Shown here: positions 1-7,150 of the stretch, piece by piece
Position numbering within the stretch: the first letter of the stretch is position 1
How the letters are laid out: each line of letters opens with the position of its first letter
Source: Bacillota bacterium
GTDB taxonomy: Bacteria > Bacillota_I > Bacilli_A > RFN20 > CAG-826
Direction of reading: 5' to 3'
DNA: 10,625 bases
Assembly (NCBI GenBank): GCA_023457325.1
Contig: JAEWLX010000097.1
Location: forward strand, 1 to 10,625
Program-made: the position numbers and the translations under genes
Notes under the pieces: model-generated
Databases searched by the model: none
What the model saw: only the letters and a program-made list of their open reading frames with translations
Told to the model about the DNA's origin: nothing

Positions 1-527
1 AAACCCTTTCCTAATTCTCCGTCAGCTTTCGCTAAAAGAACGAGAACAGAAATCTTGCCATTCATGTGAATATAAGACGATAAACCTTGTCCCTCACTGG
101 CTTTAATTATTTCAAAACGACGATAATCAATTTTCTCGCCAAGAGCAACGGTTGCATCGGTTAGATATTGAGCCACTAATTCACGAGCCTTTTCAATATC
201 GCTAGGTTCATTATGCAAAGTTTCCTGAGCAAGGTTATCGACAAGACCAATAAATTTATCACCGCGAGCGACGAAATCAGTTTCGCAGTTTACTTCGAGA
301 ACGACGCCTTTATTACAGCCTTCACAAACATGAACTTTGGTCAGTCCTTCGGCAGCAATTCGACTTGCTTTTTTCGCGGCTTTGGCAATACCTTTTTCGC
401 GTAGCCAATCGATGGCTTTTTCAACGTCCAGTTCGTTCTCTTCGAGGGCCTTTTTGCAATCCATCATGCCCGCACCAGTGCGTTCACGAAGAATTTTAAT
501 GAGTTCAATTAAGTTGCTTGACGCCAT
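1..527 (-). CDS. tsf: Elongation factor Ts, N-terminal part (runs off the left edge)
   Basis: EF-Ts is the cytosolic guanine nucleotide exchange factor that recycles EF-Tu. The 175 residues visible here cover the N-terminal UBA-like domain (about 1-55) and the start of the core; the rest of a protein usually near 290 aa lies beyond base 1. Both family signatures can be read: LRERTGAGMMDCKKAL (residues 14-29) and EVNCETDFVAR (78-88), whose TDFV loop contacts the EF-Tu nucleotide site. The ATG at 527 shares one base with the rpsB stop (TAATG), and a GAGGAG stretch inside the end of rpsB acts as ribosome binding site, so the two genes are probably translationally coupled. One oddity is a CEGC motif (68-71) just before the second signature, plus Cys81 inside it. 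The identification is secure. Confidence 0.97.
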   Translation of the reverse strand, partial: MASSNLIELIKILRERTGAGMMDCKKALEENELDVEKAIDWLREKGIAKAAKKASRIAAEGLTKVHVCEGCNKGVVLEVNCETDFVARGDKFIGLVDNLAQETLHNEPSDIEKARELVAQYLTDATVALGEKIDYRRFEIIKASEGQGLSSYIHMNGKISVLVLLAKADGELGKG

Positions 528-1636
528 TATTCCTTCTCCTCTTCTTTGTTTTCAACCTTAGCTTTTGGACTTGTCTTTTTTACAGTAGTTTTAGCTGGTT
601 TAACTTCTTCTTTAACTTCAACTTCCTCAACCACTTCTTCTTTAGAAGGTTCGGCTTCAGGAGCTGGTTTTTCTTTTTGGCTTTGATAGTCTTCGCGTTT
701 GGCAGCTCTCATCGCTTGATAGCGCTCGTATCTTTCTTGACGTTCCTTACGAGCAGCGCGAATGGCGGCGAGGCGTTCAGCGTTTTCTTTATCGGCTTGA
801 CGAATAGCGTCTTTCATCGTTACTTCTTCACCTTCGTCTTTTGTATAAGCAACAATCGGGATTCCGCCTTTAGCTTCGACAATAGCATCAGCTAAAACAC
901 TGACGATAAGGCGAACAGAGCGCACGGCATCATCATTGGCCGGGATTGGATAATCTAAAACATCTGGATCTGAGTTTGTATCGACAATACCAAAAACGGG
1001 AATTTTTAATTTGCGAGCTTCACGAACAGCGTTGCGTTCGACTTCAGGGTCAACAACGATAACGGCTTGCGGTAAACGACGCATTTCTTTAATTCCGGCT
1101 AATGTATAAGACAATTTATCTTTTTCTTTTCTTAAAAGAGAAACTTCTTTTTTCGGTAAACGTTCAAAAACACCGTCAGCTTCTTTTCCTTCTAGTTGTT
1201 TTAAATAGCGAATGCGGCTTTCAATCGTTTTGAAATTAGTAAGCGTTCCACCTAACCAACGGTTCGTGATGTAGAAACTTCCTGAGCGGAGAGCTTCTTC
1301 GGTTACAGCTTCTTGACATTGCTTTTTCGTACCAACAAAAAGCACCTTACCATTTTGGCTAACAATATCAAACAAAGCCTTATAAGCAGCACTAACAGCT
1401 TCAGCGCTCTTGGCTAAGTCAATAATGTAAATTCCATTACGTGCTCCATAAATGAAACGAGCCATTTTTGGATTCCATTTGCGAGTTTGATGTCCAAAGT
1501 GAACACCGGCCTCTAATAGTTTTTTCATGGTGATGATTGGTTGGCTTTCATCATGTAAAACCATTTTCATCACATCGTCTTGTTGCGGCGCTTCTTCAAC
1601 AAAGGTGTTAGCGACGACTTCCTTTTCTTCACTCAT
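527..1636 (-). CDS. rpsB: 30S ribosomal protein S2 with long N- and C-terminal extensions
   Basis: S2 is a late-binding protein of the small subunit body, next to S1 and the mRNA exit region. The start at 1636 is chosen because GGAGG lies 7 nt upstream; this gives 369 aa, against roughly 230-260 for typical bacterial S2. The S2 core runs from about 35 to 265, with [19 protein letters not shown] (40-58), [10 protein letters not shown] (125-134) and the [15 protein letters not shown] region (223-237). Ahead of it sits an acidic stretch of about 35 residues. Behind it is a basic, probably helical segment rich in Arg and Glu (280-320) and then a low-complexity Lys/Glu/Pro/Val tail (320-369). An upstream in-frame start at 1681 lacks a good SD, and the internal Met37 has none. 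The gene is first in the rpsB-tsf unit. The identity is certain; the role of the tails is unknown. Confidence 0.97.
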   Translation of the reverse strand: MSEEKEVVANTFVEEAPQQDDVMKMVLHDESQPIITMKKLLEAGVHFGHQTRKWNPKMARFIYGARNGIYIIDLAKSAEAVSAAYKALFDIVSQNGKVLFVGTKKQCQEAVTEEALRSGSFYITNRWLGGTLTNFKTIESRIRYLKQLEGKEADGVFERLPKKEVSLLRKEKDKLSYTLAGIKEMRRLPQAVIVVDPEVERNAVREARKLKIPVFGIVDTNSDPDVLDYPIPANDDAVRSVRLIVSVLADAIVEAKGGIPIVAYTKDEGEEVTMKDAIRQADKENAERLAAIRAARKERQERYERYQAMRAAKREDYQSQKEKPAPEAEPSKEEVVEEVEVKEEVKPAKTTVKKTSPKAKVENKEEEKE

Positions 1637-1758
1637 TTGTGAACCTCCAATTTGTTTTTCCTCCACTACTTCCAACAACAATCCCTCATCGATGCCCCGT
1701 GGCGGTGATGAGACTAGGACGTTGAATCCATAGTGTGTGTAGTCTCTCTTTTGAGAGC
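1637..1758 (-). promoter_or_regulatory. rpsB 5' leader with competing hairpins (candidate autoregulatory element)
   Basis: About 120 nt separate the predicted start of transcription (near 1758) from the rpsB ATG. A 5'-terminal hairpin (CTCTC-AAAA-GAGAG, 1744-1757) and a second hairpin (CTCATC/GATGAG, 1685-1712, enclosing CCG/CGG) can form together. A perfect 7-bp helix between 1740-1746 (GAGACTA) and 1710-1716 (TAGTCTC) excludes both. Two GGAGG motifs lie near the gene, at 1644-1648 (used by rpsB) and 1660-1664. Long leaders with alternative folds are typical of ribosomal protein operons that sense free r-protein. I do not recognise this as a named family, so control by S2 or another ligand is inference. 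Confidence 0.5.
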
Positions 1759-1764
1759 CGATTT

Positions 1765-1794
1765 ATTATAACACACGCGCCATCGCATAGACAA
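1765..1794 (-). promoter_or_regulatory. Sigma-A-type promoter of rpsB-tsf
   Basis: On the minus strand a -35 box TTGTCT (1789-1794) is followed after 18 bp by a perfect -10 box TATAAT (1765-1770). The predicted start is near 1758. The -35 box directly abuts the T-tract of the xerC terminator, so the two transcription units are cleanly separated. Confidence 0.8.
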
Positions 1795-1799
1795 GGAAA

Positions 1800-1834
1800 G
1801 AAAAAAAGGGCCATGATACTTATGTATCATAGCC
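1800..1834 (-). terminator. Rho-independent terminator of the trmFO-xerC unit
   Basis: After the xerC stop, the minus strand forms an 11-bp stem (GGC-T-ATGATAC pairing with GTATCAT-G-GCC, one G-U pair) around an ATAA loop. It is followed by C and seven T residues (1801-1807). This is a textbook intrinsic terminator pointing left. Confidence 0.92.
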
Positions 1835-1848
1835 TCATTTCAAGTCGA

Positions 1849-2757
1849 TTATTTCTTTTTGGCACGAGGATGGGCAAACAAATATTGATGCTTCATCGCC
1901 TCTTGCGAAACATGTGTATAAACTTGGGTAGTATTTAAACTTTCATGACCAAGCAATTCTTGGATAACTCTTAAATCAGCGCCGCCTTCAAGCAAGTGCG
2001 TAGCAAATGAATGCCTGAGCATGTGAGGGTGAAGACCAAGATAAATGCTAGTCTTCTTTTCAACTTCTTTGAGGATAAACTCAAGTCCTCTCGTTGTCAG
2101 TTTTCGTCCCCGTGAGTTCAAAAAGAAGAAGCCAAAGTCTTGAAGTAATTCATCCCTTTGCAGAAGCTTTTCTCTCGTGGTGTCACGATATGATTCAACA
2201 GCTTCCTTCGCTTTTAGCGAAAAAGGAACAATTCTCTCTTTTTTGCCCTTACCGCTAACACGAATAATACGATTGCGAAAATCGATATCACTACTTTTAA
2301 TATTAACCATTTCCTCAGCTCTAACACCTGAGGCATAAAGCAATTCCAAAATAGCTGTATCGCGAGGAGCGAGAAAGTCTTTTCGCTTTGCGTTTTCAGC
2401 GATAAGTTTTTCAACTTGTTCAAGATATAGTGTCTTAGGATAGCGTATGTCCTTTTTCGGACTTTGGACAAAGGAAAATGGATTTGATTTGATGTATTTT
2501 TTGTTTTTAAGAAATTCATAATGATGGCGCAAAGCAGCTAAACGTCGGGCACATGAACGCTTCGATACGCCGCTTTGTAATTCAACAGAAAGAAAATTAC
2601 GAATTGTATTCGCGTTAACTTCGTCCATTCCTAATCCTTCATTATGAAGATAGGCATAAAACTTCTCGATATCGCGCTTATATGAATCAATTGTCCGTTC
2701 GGAAAAAAGACGCTCATGCCGTAGGTGATCAATAAATTCTTGCGTTTGTTTATTCAT
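1849..2757 (-). CDS. xerC: Tyrosine site-specific recombinase XerC (CodV-like)
   Basis: XerC works with XerD at the chromosomal dif site to resolve chromosome dimers. The 302-aa protein has the usual two parts: a SAM-like core-binding domain (about 1-100) and a catalytic domain (about 105-302). All six catalytic positions can be assigned: Arg146 in ASGVRAEE, Lys170 in SGKGKKER, His245 and Arg248 in HMLRHSFA, His271 in LLGHESLNTT, and the nucleophile Tyr280 in VYTH. The ATG overlaps the end of trmFO by 8 nt and has a GGAG site about 9 nt upstream, so it is co-translated with trmFO. The XerC name rather than XerD rests on the trmFO-xerC gene order, which matches gid-codV of Bacillus. In Bacilli hslV, hslU and codY follow; here they are missing. 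Confidence 0.9.
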   Translation of the reverse strand: MNKQTQEFIDHLRHERLFSERTIDSYKRDIEKFYAYLHNEGLGMDEVNANTIRNFLSVELQSGVSKRSCARRLAALRHHYEFLKNKKYIKSNPFSFVQSPKKDIRYPKTLYLEQVEKLIAENAKRKDFLAPRDTAILELLYASGVRAEEMVNIKSSDIDFRNRIIRVSGKGKKERIVPFSLKAKEAVESYRDTTREKLLQRDELLQDFGFFFLNSRGRKLTTRGLEFILKEVEKKTSIYLGLHPHMLRHSFATHLLEGGADLRVIQELLGHESLNTTQVYTHVSQEAMKHQYLFAHPRAKKK

Positions 2758-4033
2758 TCATCTTGCTCCAATACTGCTTAATACTATCAAGAGCTTTTTG
2801 GGCATCCTCCTCACGATGACGTTTGTTTGCATTCTCTAAAATACCAAAATTAGCATTCATCGGGGTGAAGTTATTTGGGTCTGCCTTGGTAATATATCTA
2901 AGAAGTGAGCCAATCATCGTAGATGTTGGTGGTAATATGACGCTTTGATTCGTTGCTAAACGATGGGCAAATATACCAGCGATTATTCCTGTTGCCGCGC
3001 TTTCGACATATCCTTCTACGCCTGAAAGCTGACCAGCAACAATAACATTTGGCTTATTTCTTATTGTCAAATCTTCATTTAGGACACGAGGAGAATTTAG
3101 ATAGGTATTACGATGCATCAAGCCATAGCGAACAAACTCAGCTTTTTCTAATCCAGGAATCAGACGAAAGACGCGCTCCTGCTCCTGATATGTCAGATTT
3201 GTTTGAAAGCCGACAATATTGTACAAATTACCAATTAAATTATCTTGTCTTAACTGAATAACGGCATATGGGGGATTATTGCGGTCAAGGGCCAGTCCTT
3301 TTGGTTTTAACGGTCCATATCGTAAGGTATCAACCCCGCGACTAGCGATCACTTCGATGGGAAGGCAACCTTCGAAAAACGCAGACTCAAAATCGTGAAG
3401 CTTTACCGTTTTCGCATTGATGAGTTCATTAACAAAACGGTAATAGGTCTCCTTATCCATTGGACAATTAATATAACTATCATCGCCTTGATCATAACGA
3501 GATTTGTAGTAGGCAACTTCAAAATTGATACTGTCTTTATATAAGATTGGCGAACTGGCATCATAAAAAGACAATGTATCTGCCCCCATTTTATCTTTTA
3601 AATCATCGACTAATTCATCACTAGTCAAAGGACCAGTCGCTAATATAGTTAGGCCGTCAGGCAATGTTTTGATATTCTCGCGAACAATAAAGATACGCGG
3701 GTTTTGCAGTATTTTTTCTGTGATTCTTTCGGCAAATAGTTCGCGGTCAACACTGAGGGCGTTTCCGCTTGGAACCGCCGATTTATCAGCGCATTCCATC
3801 GTTAAGGAAGACATTAAACGCATTTCTTCTTTTAATAGTCCACAAGCGTTATCCAAACGATTGCTCTTCAAGGAATTTGAACAAACCAACTCGCCAAAGA
3901 GCCCACTTTGATGAGCGGGGGTCATTTCCTTTGGACGCTTCTCATATAGATAAACATCGTGTCCTTTATTCGCTAAGTAGTGGGCGGCTTCAACACCGGC
4001 CAAACCAGCTCCAATAACGTTTATTTTTCCCAT
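2750..4033 (-). CDS. trmFO: Methylenetetrahydrofolate-tRNA-(uracil-5)-methyltransferase TrmFO
   Basis: TrmFO is the FAD- and folate-dependent enzyme that makes ribothymidine at U54 of the tRNA T-loop in many Gram-positives. From the ATG at 4033 the protein is 427 aa, about the family length. The FAD-binding dinucleotide motif VIGAGLAGVEAA begins at residue 6. The two cysteines known to matter in the Bacillus enzyme are at Cys51 in LVCSNSLKSN and Cys223 in EGCLPIEV. The C-terminal GQLSGVEGYVESAATG motif is also present. An in-frame TTG at 4051 would add six residues, but neither start has an SD. The -10 box at 4040-4045 places transcription initiation at or within about 2 nt of the ATG, so a leaderless message is likely. 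The end overlaps xerC by 8 nt. Confidence 0.94.
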   Translation of the reverse strand: MGKINVIGAGLAGVEAAHYLANKGHDVYLYEKRPKEMTPAHQSGLFGELVCSNSLKSNRLDNACGLLKEEMRLMSSLTMECADKSAVPSGNALSVDRELFAERITEKILQNPRIFIVRENIKTLPDGLTILATGPLTSDELVDDLKDKMGADTLSFYDASSPILYKDSINFEVAYYKSRYDQGDDSYINCPMDKETYYRFVNELINAKTVKLHDFESAFFEGCLPIEVIASRGVDTLRYGPLKPKGLALDRNNPPYAVIQLRQDNLIGNLYNIVGFQTNLTYQEQERVFRLIPGLEKAEFVRYGLMHRNTYLNSPRVLNEDLTIRNKPNVIVAGQLSGVEGYVESAATGIIAGIFAHRLATNQSVILPPTSTMIGSLLRYITKADPNNFTPMNANFGILENANKRHREEDAQKALDSIKQYWSKMNE

Positions 4034-4034
4034 G

Positions 4035-4050
4035 CGTCTATTATATAGCA
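4035..4050 (-). promoter_or_regulatory. Extended -10 promoter of trmFO, giving an apparently leaderless mRNA
   Basis: The minus strand reads TGCTATATAATAGACGC immediately before the ATG at 4033. It contains TATAAT (4040-4045) and, offset by two bases, TATATA (4042-4047) preceded by an extended -10 TG. No good -35 box is seen; the -35 position falls inside the topA terminator hairpin. The spacing puts the transcription start between 4035 and 4033. Confidence 0.6.
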
Positions 4051-4075
4051 AAAGCAGATGGTTTGACCCATCTGC
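4050..4075 (-). terminator. Intrinsic terminator of topA
   Basis: Nine bases after the topA stop the minus strand forms a perfect 8-bp stem, GCAGATGG / CCATCTGC, with a GTCAAA loop, followed by TTTT. The U-tract is short, so some readthrough into trmFO is possible. The trmFO promoter begins inside the U-tract. Confidence 0.8.
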
Positions 4076-4083
4076 CTCTTACT

Positions 4084-6171
4084 TTATTTTTTTAGTTTTG
4101 CACTGTAATCGCATTTTGGATAATTACTACATCCAACAAATTTTGATTTGCGATAAGTTCGAATTTTTAGCATACCCCCACACTTTGGACACTTTCCTAA
4201 CTCGTGATTATGTTCTTCGTGATGGTGATGTTCTTCATTTTTAACAAATTTGCATGTTGGATAGCCGCTACATGCGACAAATGTTTTGTTTCTTCCGTAC
4301 TTGCGAACAACTAGTGGTTTACCACATTCTGGGCATTTTTCGCCCGTATATTGTGGCTCAACTTTCTCGGGTTTTTTAATATATTTGCACGATGGATAAT
4401 TACTGCACGCGACAAATTGACCATGCTTACTCTTTTTATTAACTAGCGGACTTCCGCATTTAGGACACGATTCACCCGTAACTTCTTCCGGTTCTTTATA
4501 CATAATCTGATAGGCTTCTTTTACTTTTTGTTCAAAAGGGGCATAAAAACCATTAAGCATTTCAAGATGCTTCGTTTTCCCGTATTGAATTTGATCGAGA
4601 TCAGATTCCATTTTTGCTGTATAGCAAACATCAGCAAACTCAGGAAAATACTTGGCAACTACTGTCGCGGTCTTAATACCTTGTTCAGTGGCTTTTAAGC
4701 CGTCCTTTGTCGCTTCAATATATTTTCGTGTTAATAATAAACGAATTGTCGAAGCATAGGTTGATGGTCTACCAATTCCGGCTTCTTCCATGAGTTGAAC
4801 AACCTTAGCTTCGCTATAACGGGCAGGCGGGGTCGTAAATTTCTGGACTTTTTCTTTTTTAAGAATTTTAAAAACGGTTCCTTCTTGCATTGCTGGAGTG
4901 CAAATGACATCGTTTTCCTCATCTTCGTAGAGGCGACGATGCCCATCAAAAAGAACTTTTTTGCTTTCAAGTCTAAACTCTAAATCACCACTTTTTAAGA
5001 TGGCGGTCGATACTTCTTCTTTTGCATCTGACATCAAAGAGGCCAAAGCCCGATTATAAATCAGCCGGTACAATCTTATTTGATCATAAGACAAATATTT
5101 AGCGACGAGGCTAGGAGTCCGGTGATTACCAGTTGGACGAATTGCTTCGTGAGCATCCTGACCAAGAGGTGTTGCTTTTTCTTTTTTAACTACACCGATG
5201 TAATTACTGCCGAAATTTTCATTAATATAACTATGAGCCCTTTGAATGTAACTATCACTTAATCTAGTTGAATCAGTGCGAATATAAGTCACTAAACCAA
5301 CGTGTTCATCACCGACGGTTATGCCCTCATAAAGACTTTGAGCAATCGATGCTGTTTTCGAAGTTGAGAAGTGAAAACGATTTGAGGCTTCTTGTTGCAA
5401 TGTCGAGGTCTTAAAAGGTGGTTTACTGGGAATGGTGCGAACTTTTTTAATGATTTCATTAAGGGTAAGGGTTTCACCAAGCTTTTGAAATATTTCATGC
5501 GCGGTTTTTTCGTCTTTTATCGCTGGCGTTTTGCCATTAATTTTTGCTAATTTTAATTGGTATTTCTCTTTGCAAATTTCAACCGTCGCGATGATTTCCC
5601 AATACTCTTCAGGAACAAAATTAACAATTTCTTTTTCATGATCAGTAATAATTTTTAATGTCGCGGTTTGCACGCGTCCCGCTGAAGGTGAACGGAGCTT
5701 TTTTTGCATCAATGACGATAGTTTAAAACCGATAATCCGATCAAGGATTCTTCTTGTCTCCTGTGAGTTGACAAGATTCATATCGATAATGCGCGGATCT
5801 TTAATTGCTTCTTTAATTGAATCACGAGTTATCTCGTGAAATTCAAGGCGTTTAGTGTTATTAACATCTAACCGTAGCATATCGGCTAAATGCCAAGCAA
5901 TTGCTTCACCTTCGCGATCGGGGTCAGTTGCCAGCAAAACTTCATCGGCTTTTTTAGCTTGAGAACGGATTTGATCCCAAATTTTCTCTTTTTTGGGCAT
6001 TAATTTATAGTTTGGTTTAAAGTTATTTTCAATATCGACGCCAAGCCCACCCTTGCCTGAAGTTGCCAAGTCACGCAAGTGACCTTGGGTCGCTAAAATT
6101 GAGTAGCCTTCACCGAGATAACGGCTAAACGATTCACTCTTTTTTGGCGATTCAACAATTACAAGTTTCAT
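4084..6171 (-). CDS. topA: DNA topoisomerase I (type IA) with three zinc ribbons
   Basis: TopA relaxes negative supercoils by passing one strand through a transient single-strand break. The 695-aa protein matches the usual Gram-positive length. The N-terminal Toprim domain has Glu7 (IVESPKK) and the metal-binding triad DPDREGE (Asp83, Asp85, Glu87). The active-site Tyr296 lies in VTYIRTDST with Arg298. GIGRPSTYA marks the later part of the core. Three C-terminal four-cysteine zinc ribbons follow: Cys569/572/589/595, Cys613/616/634/640 and Cys661/664/681/687. A linker rich in His and Glu (about 646-657, HHHHEEHNHE) separates the last two. The ATG has GGAG 6 nt upstream. The gene has its own promoter and terminator, so it is probably monocistronic, with possible readthrough from dprA. 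Confidence 0.97.
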   Translation of the reverse strand: MKLVIVESPKKSESFSRYLGEGYSILATQGHLRDLATSGKGGLGVDIENNFKPNYKLMPKKEKIWDQIRSQAKKADEVLLATDPDREGEAIAWHLADMLRLDVNNTKRLEFHEITRDSIKEAIKDPRIIDMNLVNSQETRRILDRIIGFKLSSLMQKKLRSPSAGRVQTATLKIITDHEKEIVNFVPEEYWEIIATVEICKEKYQLKLAKINGKTPAIKDEKTAHEIFQKLGETLTLNEIIKKVRTIPSKPPFKTSTLQQEASNRFHFSTSKTASIAQSLYEGITVGDEHVGLVTYIRTDSTRLSDSYIQRAHSYINENFGSNYIGVVKKEKATPLGQDAHEAIRPTGNHRTPSLVAKYLSYDQIRLYRLIYNRALASLMSDAKEEVSTAILKSGDLEFRLESKKVLFDGHRRLYEDEENDVICTPAMQEGTVFKILKKEKVQKFTTPPARYSEAKVVQLMEEAGIGRPSTYASTIRLLLTRKYIEATKDGLKATEQGIKTATVVAKYFPEFADVCYTAKMESDLDQIQYGKTKHLEMLNGFYAPFEQKVKEAYQIMYKEPEEVTGESCPKCGSPLVNKKSKHGQFVACSNYPSCKYIKKPEKVEPQYTGEKCPECGKPLVVRKYGRNKTFVACSGYPTCKFVKNEEHHHHEEHNHELGKCPKCGGMLKIRTYRKSKFVGCSNYPKCDYSAKLKK

Positions 6172-6197
6172 TAATGCTCCTCGATGTACAATTGATA

Positions 6198-6226
6198 AAT
6201 ATAGAGTTACGCATGGGTTTTGTCAA
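6198..6226 (-). promoter_or_regulatory. Sigma-A-type promoter of topA
   Basis: A consensus -35 TTGACA (6221-6226) and a -10 TATATT (6198-6203) are separated by 17 bp on the minus strand. The start is predicted near 6191, giving a leader of about 20 nt that holds the GGAG site. This is among the best promoter matches in the window. Between it and the dprA stop there is only a weak AT-rich imperfect stem (6253-6274) without a real U-tract, so I see no convincing dprA terminator. Confidence 0.85.
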
Positions 6227-6282
6227 TCGCTTTGATGAGCCTCTATTTTATTAAAGTAAATACTTATTTCCTTTAAATCTTT

Positions 6283-7095
6283 TTAGTTAAATTTTTGCAC
6301 GTCGCTGAACTCATTTTCTGTCAGTTCGATTCCCATTTCTTCATAGACATCTTTTGCGCATTCGACTAATTTCGCGCCTTGTTTAATTAGGCTATTGCAC
6401 GCTGAGGAAATATCGGCAGGAAAAGGAACGCAACAGACATCTTTACCTGCTGAAAGAGCATAACTTACTGTAATGAGTGTGCCTGAACGAGCGTCTGCTT
6501 CTCCGACAACGATTGATTTGGCGAGCATGGCTATAATGCGGTTTCTTAACGGGAACTGACTATGATCCGGTTCGGTTGTATTGGGATACTCGCTGATAAG
6601 CAAATGATGGCTTTTGATTATGTTATATAGTTCCTTGTTTTCTCGCGGGTAACAAAAATCGATACCTGAACCCAAGACCGCTACTGTACGACCTTTGACA
6701 TTTATCGCTGTTTCATGAGCAATTGTATCAATGCCTTTAGCCATACCTGAGATAATAATCATTTTCTTGGCTAGATCAGCGACGATAATGCGCGTCATTT
6801 TTCTGCCATATTCCGTTGCCTTTCGACTACCGATGTAGGCAATCGTATCTTGAGGATGTTCAAGCAAACTTAAATCTCCGTAGTAATACAAAACAAAAGG
6901 AGGCTTATGACATTGTTTAAGGTGATCAGGGTAGTTTTTATCGATAATTGTGACTGTTTCCGCTTTCAATGTGGCCATAACATCATTAAATGAGTTTTCA
7001 TCAATCGCTTCCTTACGCTTGATTGCTCGATAGATGTCATCCCACTTTCCTTTATATTTTAGTGATAAGTAAATCAAAATGTCTCTTCCTGTCAT
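6283..7095 (-). CDS. dprA: DNA-processing protein DprA (Smf)
   Basis: DprA binds incoming single-stranded DNA during natural transformation and loads RecA on it; many non-competent species also keep it. From the ATG at 7095 the protein is 270 aa, with AGGAGG 6 nt upstream; a longer reading from 7146 has no SD. The Rossmann-like core shows YIGSRKATEYG (87-97), the ISGMAKGIDTIAHE motif (115-128), AVLGSGIDFCYP (139-150), FPLRNRIIAML (181-191) and SGTLITVSYALSAGKDV (204-220). The protein ends soon after the core, so the C-terminal winged-helix domain of longer homologues is absent. It follows rnhB after 55 nt, a gap filled by a hairpin that takes up the SD. No other competence gene is in the window, so actual transformability is unknown. 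Confidence 0.94.
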   Translation of the reverse strand: MTGRDILIYLSLKYKGKWDDIYRAIKRKEAIDENSFNDVMATLKAETVTIIDKNYPDHLKQCHKPPFVLYYYGDLSLLEHPQDTIAYIGSRKATEYGRKMTRIIVADLAKKMIIISGMAKGIDTIAHETAINVKGRTVAVLGSGIDFCYPRENKELYNIIKSHHLLISEYPNTTEPDHSQFPLRNRIIAMLAKSIVVGEADARSGTLITVSYALSAGKDVCCVPFPADISSACNSLIKQGAKLVECAKDVYEEMGIELTENEFSDVQKFN

Positions 7096-7126
7096 AAAAA
7101 ACCTCCTCTTAATATATAAGGAGGCA
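7096..7126 (-). terminator. Terminator-like hairpin between rnhB and dprA that contains the dprA SD
   Basis: The minus strand carries CCTCC-TTA, a TATAT loop, TAA-GA-GGAGG and then six T residues running into the dprA ATG at 7095. The stem has 8 bp with a 2-nt bulge. Its right arm is the dprA ribosome binding site and its left arm is a perfect anti-SD copy. It could act as a terminator for rnhB, as a translational block on dprA, or both. Confidence 0.65.
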
Positions 7127-7150
7127 TTTTCAAAGCTTATCAGCAATTAA

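Noticed and set aside
518..895. 125-aa plus-strand ORF, rich in Phe and Ser, opposite rpsB
   Set aside because: It is antisense to the Lys/Glu-rich S2 tail, whose GAA/GAG/AAA codons read as Phe/Ser/Leu on the other strand. It has no SD and no family motif.
1636..1681. Longer S2 starting at 1681
   Set aside because: The 15 extra residues would be encoded across the SD of the 1636 start, and no comparable SD precedes 1681.
1681..1740. tRNA-like fragment in the rpsB leader (GGATTCAACGTCC and CACCGCCA)
   Set aside because: There is no acceptor stem, D-arm or anticodon arm around it; the pieces are better explained by leader hairpins.
6253..6274. Imperfect AT-rich stem after dprA as a terminator
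   Set aside because: It has a mismatch, a two-base loop and no T-tract, so it is unlikely to terminate.
7095..7146. Longer DprA starting at 7146
   Set aside because: No SD is present and the extra residues would span the hairpin; the start at 7095 has AGGAGG at 6 nt.
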